Assembly: GCA_001643475.1 (NCBI GenBank)
Contig: LXTK01000101.1
Coordinates: 12,758-21,557 of the forward strand
Direction of reading: 5' to 3'
Origin: Proteobacteria bacterium SPGG2
GTDB lineage: Bacteria > Pseudomonadota > Gammaproteobacteria > Acidiferrobacterales > SPGG2
DNA: 8,800 nucleotides
The notes beneath the pieces were generated by a model, which was not told the origin of the DNA, did no database searches, and worked only from the letters and a program-made list of their open reading frames with translations. The translations under genes and the position numbers were made by a program. Position 1 is the first letter of the stretch. Each line of letters opens with the position of its first letter. Of the stretch, positions 1 to 5,807 are shown in pieces.

Positions 1-1106
1 CCGCGTTCAAGATCGACTGGTGCCGTGTTGGTAAACACCGCTTTCACATCACAGCGGATGGCCGGTGTGGTGTACTGACCCGCCATCACAGTCGCGTACA
101 GGTAGGTCGGAATGAGGGGGGCAAACATCGAAAGATAGGCCCCCATATTGGCCGTTGTGTTCACCCGCAGGCCGAGGAACTTGCCGGTCTTGTCGAGCGC
201 AAGCTCGGCATGGGTCACATGGTCACGGGCGTGGACGTCGGACAGGAACGACTCCGAGCGTTCCGCAGTCCACTTGACCGGGCGGCCCACCTTCTTTGCC
301 GCCCAGGTGACCACGGCTTCCTCGGGGTAGTGGGGAGACTTCGAACCGAAGCCACCACCGACGTCCGGCGACACGATTCTCAGCTTGTGCTCGGGAATGT
401 GCAGCACGAATGCCCCCATCAATAGCCGCGTCACATGCGGGTTCTGGCTGGTAGTGTACAGGGTGTAGTGGTCGCTGCCGGAATCGTACTCGCCGATGGC
501 CGCACGCGGCTCGATGGCGTGGCCGATCTTCCGGTTATTGATCAGGTCGAGCTTTGTAATGTGGTCTGCCTTGCTGAATGCTTCGTCAGTGGCCGCCTTG
601 TCGCCCAGCCCCCATTCGAAACAAACATTATTCGGTGCCTCCTCGTGTAGTTGCGGCGCGCCGGACTTAAGCGCAGCGACCGCTGAGACCACCACCGGCA
701 GCTCCTCGTAGTCGATCTCAAGCAGCTCGGCGGCATCCTTCGCTTGCGCCAGGCTTTCGGCGATCACGACGGCGATCATATCGCCAACGAAGCGCACGGT
801 GCCTTGCGCCAGCGCCGGGCGTGGCGGCTCGTTCATCGGCCCGCCGTCCGGGGCGAAAGCGCACGGGATGCCGCCCACGCCGTCTGCGGCCAGGTCATCA
901 CCGGTGAAAACACCGACGACGCCGGGTGCCGCCTTGGTCGTCTTGGCATTAATCGATTTGAGCTTGGCGTGCGGCCGGGTCGAGCGTACGAAGTACGCAT
1001 AGACCTGTCCTGACCGATTGATGTCGTCGGTATAGTTGCCCTTGCCCGTGAGAAAGCGGTAATCTTCTTTACGGCGTACCGCGGCGCCGATACCGGTCTC
1101 AGCCAT
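1..1106 (-). CDS. Molybdopterin-binding large subunit of a CoxL/xanthine dehydrogenase-family molybdenum hydroxylase (partial, C-terminus outside window)
   Basis: Large catalytic subunit of a three-subunit molybdenum hydroxylase; it would bind the molybdopterin cofactor and oxidise or hydroxylate an unidentified substrate in the cytoplasm. The frame is open from ATG at 1106 to the window edge, giving 368 codons of a protein usually about 770-800 residues long. The N-terminus (MAETGIGAAVRRKEDYRFLTG) is typical of the family. The Gly-rich molybdopterin motif GGGFGSK lies at residues 250-256, followed by the family segment GRPVKWTAERSE. The visible sequence ends in PVDLER followed by GG, so the next residue is Gly. 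Form I CO dehydrogenase has Cys there (AYRCSFR), so this is form II-like or another hydroxylase. The start sits 4 bases after the coxS stop, behind a GAGGGGG ribosome binding site, so the two are cotranscribed. I see no internal stop or frameshift. Family assignment is firm; substrate is unknown. Confidence 0.9.
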   Translation of the reverse strand, partial: MAETGIGAAVRRKEDYRFLTGKGNYTDDINRSGQVYAYFVRSTRPHAKLKSINAKTTKAAPGVVGVFTGDDLAADGVGGIPCAFAPDGGPMNEPPRPALAQGTVRFVGDMIAVVIAESLAQAKDAAELLEIDYEELPVVVSAVAALKSGAPQLHEEAPNNVCFEWGLGDKAATDEAFSKADHITKLDLINNRKIGHAIEPRAAIGEYDSGSDHYTLYTTSQNPHVTRLLMGAFVLHIPEHKLRIVSPDVGGGFGSKSPHYPEEAVVTWAAKKVGRPVKWTAERSESFLSDVHARDHVTHAELALDKTGKFLGLRVNTTANMGAYLSMFAPLIPTYLYATVMAGQYTTPAIRCDVKAVFTNTAPVDLER

Positions 1107-1110
1107 CTTC

Positions 1111-1581
1111 CTACCCCCTCATCGCTTGTGCGCCGGCCTTAATCGCCTTGACGATGTTGTGATAACCGGTGCAGCGGCATATGTTCCCGTCGAGCCATTC
1201 ACGGATTTGCTCTTCGCTCGGATCAGGATTTCGTGACACGAGATCCAAGGCACTCATCACCATCCCCGGCGTACAAAAACCACATTGCAATCCGTGATGT
1301 TCGCGGAAGGCCTCCTGCATCGGGTGCAGTGTGCCATTCTCGGCTAGGCTCTCGATCGTGGTGACTTCCGCCCCGTCGGCTTGTGCTGCCAACATCGTAC
1401 AGCTCTTCACCGACTGACCGTTGACATGGACCACGCAAGCGCCGCATTGGCTCGTGTCACACCCCACATGGGTGCCGGTAAGGCGGAAATGATCGCGCAG
1501 CAAATGGACCAGTAAAGTGCGAGGTTCGACGTCCGCCGAAACGGCGTTGCCGTTCAGCGTCATGGAGACGGTGACAGACAT
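1111..1581 (-). CDS. [2Fe-2S] small subunit of molybdenum hydroxylase (CoxS family)
   Basis: Iron-sulfur subunit, 156 residues, normal length for the family. It relays electrons from the molybdenum centre in the large subunit to the FAD subunit. Both [2Fe-2S] clusters are complete. The N-terminal plant-ferredoxin-type cluster has Cys41, Cys46, Cys49 and Cys61 (GCDTSQCGAC...SC). The C-terminal four-helix cluster has Cys100, Cys103, Cys135 and Cys137 (CGFCTPGM...CRCTGY). The ATG at 1581 is preceded by GAGAGG about 8 bases upstream, which supports this start over the internal Met7. It is followed after 4 bases by the large subunit. The medium FAD-binding subunit (CoxM), often adjacent to coxS, is not between coxG and coxS here; it may lie beyond the left edge or elsewhere. 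Family certain, substrate of the complex unknown. Confidence 0.95.
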   Translation of the reverse strand: MSVTVSMTLNGNAVSADVEPRTLLVHLLRDHFRLTGTHVGCDTSQCGACVVHVNGQSVKSCTMLAAQADGAEVTTIESLAENGTLHPMQEAFREHHGLQCGFCTPGMVMSALDLVSRNPDPSEEQIREWLDGNICRCTGYHNIVKAIKAGAQAMRG

Positions 1582-1719
1582 AGGCGATCCCTCTCTAGTG
1601 GTACGCGCAGTGCATCTGCACGTTTCGTGTTAATTCTTGCGGACCGTCATTATTCGTCTACTATGGGCCGCCGTCAAGATGAAGCCCTCAGGGACTTGTG
1701 GTCTCAATTGACCCCCCGC
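1582..1719. other. Intergenic gap between coxG and coxS
   Basis: A 138-base gap between two minus-strand genes. Apart from the GAGAGG ribosome binding site just upstream of coxS I see no convincing hairpin terminator or promoter. It is long for a cox-type operon junction, so coxS and coxL could have their own promoter, but nothing in the sequence shows one clearly. Confidence 0.4.
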
Positions 1720-2298
1720 CTACCAGGCACGGAAGGCCCATATCAGTAGGACGACCAGTAGGATCAGCGCGACTACCCACACCAACGGGTGCAAGCCCTT
1801 GCTGGACGAGACTGGCCTGGGGGCCGCAGTCTCACGGGCGGCCTCACGCTCAGCCGGTGTCGGGCCGAACAACGCAGCAAAGTTACCGAAGAAGTCATCC
1901 GCCAGCTTGCGTGCGGTTCCGCCCAGAAGGCGTGACCCCACCTGGGCAAGCTTGCCGCCTGCCTGGAACTGCGCGGCGTAACGCAACACTGTCTCTGATT
2001 GATCTTCCTCCAGTGTGACGTCGGCACTCCCCTTGGCAAAACCGGCGACGCCGCCCTGACCCTCACCGGCAATGGTGTAGCTTGCCGGCGGATCAAGATT
2101 GGATAACGTCAGCTTGGTGGCAAACTTCGCTTTGACCGGGCCGACCTTGGATAACACCTTAACGGCAAACTCGGTGTCCGAAATCTGTTCGATGGATTCA
2201 CAGCCGGGGATACACTGCTTAAGGGCCTCAGGGTCATTAAGCGCATCCCAGACCTTCTGGCGCGGGGCCGGGATGCGGAACTCGCCGGTCATATCCAT
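1720..2298 (-). CDS. CoxG-like SRPBCC-fold protein with C-terminal membrane anchor
   Basis: A 192-residue member of the CoxG/carbon monoxide dehydrogenase subunit G family. CoxG proteins have a START/SRPBCC-type cavity fold; in CO oxidisers CoxG is linked to recruiting the dehydrogenase to the membrane. The start MDMTGEFRIPAPRQKVWDAL and the segment around PGCESIE (residues 31-37) are family hallmarks, followed by the typical Gly-rich GEGQGGVAGFAKGSA (about residues 78-92). After the domain comes a proline/serine linker (about 145-167) and a strongly hydrophobic helix at about 171-189 ending in FRAW, a C-terminal membrane anchor. ATG at 2298 gives the usual family N-terminus; Met3 (2292) is an alternative. 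No good ribosome binding site precedes either. It lies upstream of coxS and coxL on the same strand, consistent with a role in assembling or anchoring that hydroxylase. Confidence 0.88.
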   Translation of the reverse strand: MDMTGEFRIPAPRQKVWDALNDPEALKQCIPGCESIEQISDTEFAVKVLSKVGPVKAKFATKLTLSNLDPPASYTIAGEGQGGVAGFAKGSADVTLEEDQSETVLRYAAQFQAGGKLAQVGSRLLGGTARKLADDFFGNFAALFGPTPAEREAARETAAPRPVSSSKGLHPLVWVVALILLVVLLIWAFRAW

Positions 2299-2322
2299 TT
2301 TCGGCTTACGTGAAGGGACAAA

Positions 2323-2379
2323 CTAGCCAGCGAAAAGGTAGTTCGTGAGGGTGGCGTAAAGTTTCAAATTGATCTTCAT
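2323..2379 (-). pseudogene. Possible remnant of a MoaD/ThiS-family gene (first 18 codons only)
   Basis: Directly upstream of coxG on the minus strand, ATG at 2379 opens a reading frame of 18 codons, MKINLKLYATLTNYLFAG, closed by TAG at 2325-2323. This resembles the N-terminus of MoaD/ThiS sulfur-carrier proteins (first beta strand MKxxLKLYATL, then the LxxYLPxGA turn), which normally run about 80-95 residues and end in a Gly-Gly tail. Only 24 bases separate this stop from the coxG ATG, so the rest of the domain and the Gly-Gly end are absent. A MoaD-like protein would fit here functionally, because molybdopterin synthesis needs such a carrier and molybdenum hydroxylase clusters often include one. 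The match is short, was judged by eye, and could be chance. There is no strong ribosome binding site. Confidence 0.45.
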
Positions 2380-2526
2380 GGTGTTCTAAGCAATCCGAGT
2401 CCACTAAACGCAGCAGACAATAAATCATGCCAGCCCACCACAGTGACGTCCACTGCGATTGCGGTGTGTAGCGGGTGATAGGGATTTTTTGTGCTCACAG
2501 TAAGGTGGAAACTACGTTGCTCGGAT
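2380..2526. other. Gap between the MoaD-like stub and the sulfotransferase-like gene
   Basis: About 147 bases without a recognisable gene. It must carry any promoter for coxG and any terminator for the sulfotransferase-like gene on the minus strand. I see no clean GC-rich hairpin followed by a T tract. A run of six T at 2485-2490 lies inside it, but not next to a convincing stem on either strand. Confidence 0.3.
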
Positions 2527-3249
2527 CTAACAGCGCAGCCGGTATTCGTGGAGTTGCTTATAGGCTGATTCACAAGCGCCGGCTAACGACTCGAGGTGTT
2601 TCGGTAGCGTGTGGCCCTTTGGTTTGTAGGGTGCAAAGCTCGTTGATTTCCATACGGAAGCATACCAATGTTTGCCCCACACGCCATCGCTTGCGCGCGG
2701 TCCCGGCGGCCAGGCCAGCATACGCTCCGTAAACGGAACATCGAGCGCGCTACACAACTCCATCATCATGCGCCGCGGATCTTGCAGCACATCCCGCGCA
2801 TCGACAACTAATGGTGTTTGTCCGGTCCGTGATCGCACCCACTCAAAGACTTCAGCTTGCTGGGGTACGCCTACATCGGCGGCGGTTAGGTTGGTGCGTA
2901 CCCTGGCATACGACGCGATGACCTCCCGTGGATCCCGAATCAAGAAGCAATTGGTCACGCGAGCCAACCAGCCACGATCGATCTCCGGTAATAAATGATG
3001 GGTCATGTGTTTTTGATAGAAGATCGCCCGGCCATCGGGTATGGGGCCGGCGAGCTTGTCGACAACCTTGCGCCAGTCCGGCTCACCGGTGGCAATCACT
3101 TCATCAGCGCCGGGGTGGTCGATGCCGGTTGCCTTGAGATAGTACGCATAAAACGGTTCGTCCCAAACTGCCGCGTCATTCCGATTTTCCCAGGCGCGCA
3201 TAAGCGCGGTGGAAATATTTCGCGGACCAGACCACATGGCGATATACAT
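2527..3249 (-). CDS. Sulfotransferase-like P-loop protein
   Basis: A 240-residue protein with the two nucleotide-binding signatures of PAPS-dependent sulfotransferases. Near the N-terminus is a 5'-phosphosulfate loop, WSGPRNISTALMRAW (residues 6-20). In the middle is a 3'-phosphate-binding segment, FLIRDPREVIASYARVR (about 102-118), where the Arg of RDPRE and the Ser of ASY are the usual contacts. Around residues 79-86 is a QKHMTHHL stretch, a possible acceptor or active-site region. It has no signal peptide or membrane segment, so it should be cytoplasmic. It starts 7 bases after the stop of the aminotransferase-fold gene and is surely cotranslated with it. An alternative start is Met5 at 3237; no clear ribosome binding site is visible for either. 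The acceptor substrate is unknown, and the protein might be a kinase-like or non-transferase P-loop protein. Fold assignment is good, function open. Confidence 0.75.
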   Translation of the reverse strand: MYIAMWSGPRNISTALMRAWENRNDAAVWDEPFYAYYLKATGIDHPGADEVIATGEPDWRKVVDKLAGPIPDGRAIFYQKHMTHHLLPEIDRGWLARVTNCFLIRDPREVIASYARVRTNLTAADVGVPQQAEVFEWVRSRTGQTPLVVDARDVLQDPRRMMMELCSALDVPFTERMLAWPPGPRASDGVWGKHWYASVWKSTSFAPYKPKGHTLPKHLESLAGACESAYKQLHEYRLRC

Positions 3250-3256
3250 GGCTGGA

Positions 3257-4174
3257 CTACCGACTTCGACACTCTTCGTCGATCAGAGCGGCATAGAGTT
3301 CCTGAAGGCGCCGTGTGGTCGGACCGCGTGCACCGCTGCCGATCACACGACCATCGATATCAACCGCTGGTACTACCCCAGCAAACGTACCGGTGACAAA
3401 GGCTTCTTCGCTACCGTAAACATCAGTGAGGCTGAAATCCGTGGGGTTGACAGTTATCCCATGTTGCCGACAAAGCTTGATAATGTTGTTGCGTGTGATG
3501 CCGTTTAGGCAATACTTACCGGTTGACGTCCACACCTCGCCCTTTCGCACGATAAAAAAATGGGTCGAGTTGCAGGTAGCGACAAATCCGTGGGGATCAA
3601 GCATGAGCGCTTCATCGAATCCGGCTTTGGTCGCTTGAATACACGCAAGTATGCAGTTTAGTTTTGAGTGACTATTTAATTTCGGATCTTGAATATCGGG
3701 TGCGCCCCGTCGTACATGTACGGTGAACAGCCGTATACCCCGTTCGTGCACAGTTGGATTCGGTGTCTTGTATTCGGGGATGATCACTATGGTAGCTGCA
3801 CCAACGGTTACCCGCGGATCTTGATAGGGTGTCGTTTTAAGTCCACGCGTAACCATGAGGCGTATATGCACGCCGTTCGACATGCCATTCGCTTGGGCGG
3901 TGCGGTGGAGGGCGCTAGTCAGGTCGTCACGGTTGAGCCCAATATCGAGATCGATAGCTTTGGCGCCCTCATAAAGGCGGTCGAGGTGTGCTTGAAGAAA
4001 CGCAATATGGCCATTGTGCAAACGCAGGCCTTCCCATATGCCATCACCAAGAATGAAACCGCTATCAAATACCGATACCTTTGCCTCCTGGCGTGGCACG
4101 AGCTCGCCATTCACATAGACGAGGATATGCTGGTTACGCGGATCGTCTTGGTAGTCGTGTGTACCCTTGGCCAT
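3257..4174 (-). CDS. Class IV aminotransferase-fold protein lacking the canonical PLP lysine
   Basis: A 305-residue protein with the branched-chain/D-amino-acid aminotransferase fold, full family length. Visible family marks are the N-terminal VYVNGELVPRQEAKVSVFDSG (19-39), GDGIWEGLR (43-51), LNGITR (223-228) and the phosphate-binding TGTFAGVVPA loop (261-270). Ungapped comparison with D-amino acid aminotransferase around the catalytic lysine (DIKSLNLLGAVLA versus DPKLNSHSKLNCILA, 163-177) places Asn167 at the Schiff-base lysine. The residue matching the PLP pyridine-nitrogen Glu is Thr200 (VATCNST instead of VTEGSSS). Lys165 and Lys171 flank the site but are displaced by two and four residues. 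It may be a PLP-independent or pseudo-enzyme, or use a shifted lysine; automatic annotation would probably call it IlvE-like. ATG at 4174 has GAGGG about 9 bases upstream. It leads the minus-strand block and pairs with the sulfotransferase-like gene. Confidence 0.85.
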   Translation of the reverse strand: MAKGTHDYQDDPRNQHILVYVNGELVPRQEAKVSVFDSGFILGDGIWEGLRLHNGHIAFLQAHLDRLYEGAKAIDLDIGLNRDDLTSALHRTAQANGMSNGVHIRLMVTRGLKTTPYQDPRVTVGAATIVIIPEYKTPNPTVHERGIRLFTVHVRRGAPDIQDPKLNSHSKLNCILACIQATKAGFDEALMLDPHGFVATCNSTHFFIVRKGEVWTSTGKYCLNGITRNNIIKLCRQHGITVNPTDFSLTDVYGSEEAFVTGTFAGVVPAVDIDGRVIGSGARGPTTRRLQELYAALIDEECRSR

Positions 4175-4409
4175 TGACTAGAGCCCTCTACCCAGCGGTG
4201 CATTGTATTCTATAGTGATTCGGCGATAGGCACATGGCGGGCGCGTCGATTCATCTCTTGAAGATCTGTTGATTGGCCCTGACTAACTCTGGTGGGGCCA
4301 TGCCGACAAGTAACCCCTTTCTTGTACGCCCCATTACCGCCTACAATTGCCGTTTCGGCCGCTAGGCCCCAATCCTTGATGTGAGTCGACAAGACTTGCC
4401 AACAGTCTG
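4175..4409. promoter_or_regulatory. Divergent intergenic region between the aminotransferase and serine dehydratase/sarcosine oxidase blocks
   Basis: This 235-base region separates two diverging transcription units and must hold promoters for both. Toward the right, TACAAT at 4342-4347 resembles a -10 box, with a weak -35 candidate TTTCTT at 4318-4323 and an 18-base spacer. Toward the left, TACAAT read on the minus strand at 4207-4202 is a possible -10 with no matching -35. A weak stem TGGCCC (4274-4279)/GGGCCA (4295-4300) with a 15-base loop could be an operator or chance. A small palindrome, TAGAG-CC-CTCTA (4179-4190), overlaps the ribosome binding site of the aminotransferase-fold gene. 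No riboswitch consensus, including glycine, was recognised. Promoter calls are by eye and weak. Confidence 0.35.
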
Positions 4410-5777
4410 ATGGCTATCAGCGTATTCGAACTATTCAAAATCGGCATCGGCCCGTCGAGTTCCCACACGGTAGGGGCGATACGAGCGGCGCTGCAATTCG
4501 GCAGCGGGTTGAACGACAATGGATTGTTACCAAAGGTTGAGACCATCAAGGCAGATCTGTTTGGATCACTGGGGGCGACGGGTAAGGGTCATGGCAGTGA
4601 TGCTCGGTCTGGAGGGAGAGGCGCCGGAGTCGATAGATCCCAACATCATACCTACTAAGCTGGCGCAAATCCGTGAGGCCGGGAAGTTGTCATTGCTGGG
4701 CCTTCGAGAAATAGAGCTTGAGGAAAAGAAGCATCTTATCTTTCACCGGCGACAGACCCTTTCTTATCGTTCAAATGGAATGCGATTTACAGCTTACGAC
4801 GATAACGGAAAAGAAATCTATTCCAAGGTGTATTACTCGGTCGGCGGCGGCTTTGTCGTCAATGAGGAAGCAGCTAATGCCGATCGCATAAAAGAGGATG
4901 ATACACGACTACCGTACCCGTTTAAGAGTGCGGCGGAACTCTTGGGCCTATGCCAACAGTATGACCTTTCCATTAGTCAGTTGATGCTGGAGAACGAGAA
5001 GACTTGGCGCTCCGAGCAGGAGATTCGTGACGGGCTTTGGAAGATTTGGGAGGTCATGCAAGAGTGTGTCCATAACGGCTGCCAACACGAAAGCGTGCTA
5101 CCAGGTGGCATGAAGGTGAAGCGTCGGGCCGTCGAATTGTATCGGAAACTAAGTAGCAAACCCGATGACGACCTTGTGCTTCATGATCACCTTATCGTCA
5201 CGGATTGGGTTAATCTCTACGCCTTGGCAGTCAATGAAGAAAATGCGGCCGCGTGGTGACGGCGCCGACCAATGGGGCGGCGGGCATCATTCCGGCCGTT
5301 CTGCACTACTACTAGCGATTCTGCCGGGGATCTAACGAGGAAGGTATTGTGCGATTTCTGCTTACTGTGGCCGCCATTGGCATATTGTACAAAGAGAACG
5401 CATCTATTAGTGGCGCCGAAGTCGGATGCCAAGGCGAGGTCGGTTCGGCGTGTTCGATGGCGGCGGGTGCGTTGGCCGAGGTACTTGGGGGCACGCCCGA
5501 GCAGGTAGAGAATGCAGCCGAAATTGGTATGGAACATAATCTCGGCCTAACCTGCGATCCAGTTGGCGGTCTGGTACAGATCCCCTGTATCGAACGTAAC
5601 GCTATTGCATCGGTTAAGGCCGTTAACGCTGCACGCATGGCGTTACGTGGAGACGGCAAGCACGTCGTTTCGTTAGACCAGGTCATCAAGACCATGCGCG
5701 AGACCGGGGCGGATATGAAGACCAAGTACAAGGAAACAGCTTGCGGTGGTCTCGCGGTTAATGTGATTGAATGCTAG
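4410..5777 (+). pseudogene. sdaA: L-serine dehydratase (iron-sulfur type), broken by two frameshifts and a stop
   Basis: The intact gene would encode the [4Fe-4S] L-serine ammonia-lyase that turns serine into pyruvate and ammonia. Sequence along the whole family length is present in three pieces. Codons from ATG 4410 give MAISVFELFKIGIGPSSSHT through GATGKGHGSD in frame; near 4599 the frame shifts, with about 11 bases missing between GSD and the family's MLGLEGE. The second piece runs to AVNEENAA near 5250, where about 7 bases (the GGR part of NEENAAGGRVVTAPTNG) are missing. The third piece meets an in-frame TAG at 5313-5315 after AVLHYY, then continues intact through RFLLTVAAIGILYKENASISG to the usual NVIEC end. 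Cysteines of the C-terminal catalytic domain (GCQGEVGSAC, LTCDPVGG, PCIERN) remain. Restoring 18 bases would give about 461 residues, normal size. Deletion sizes rest on recalled family consensus. The gene lies 30 bases before soxB. Confidence 0.9.
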
Positions 5778-5794
5778 TCATGTCATTTCTTGGG

Positions 5795-5800
5795 TGGGGG
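5795..5800 (+). promoter_or_regulatory. Ribosome binding site for soxB
   Basis: A G-rich stretch (TGGGGG within GGGTGGGGGC) ends about 7 bases before the GTG at 5808. It supports that GTG over the in-frame TTG at 5790, which would place this stretch inside the coding region and has no site of its own. Confidence 0.5.
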
Positions 5801-5807
5801 CAAAGTT

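Noticed and set aside
1698..2018. Plus-strand 106-codon frame opposite coxG
   Set aside because: Composition is proline- and arginine-rich as expected of an antisense frame, and coxG on the other strand is clear.
3689..4177. Plus-strand open frame of 162 codons opposite the aminotransferase-fold gene
   Set aside because: It lies wholly antisense to a gene with clear family motifs, has no recognisable protein features, and reads as a shadow frame.
4274..4300. TGGCCC/GGGCCA stem as a terminator or riboswitch element
   Set aside because: Only six pairs with a 15-base loop, no T tract, and no riboswitch consensus around it; noted only as a weak possible operator.
4210..4392. Minus-strand 60-codon frame in the divergent intergenic region
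   Set aside because: No ribosome binding site or recognisable motif; it sits where promoters for both blocks are expected.
5313..5315. In-frame TAG in sdaA read as pyrrolysine or programmed readthrough
   Set aside because: The gene also has two frameshifting deletions, and no pyrrolysine machinery or specific context is visible, so a nonsense mutation in a pseudogene is simpler.
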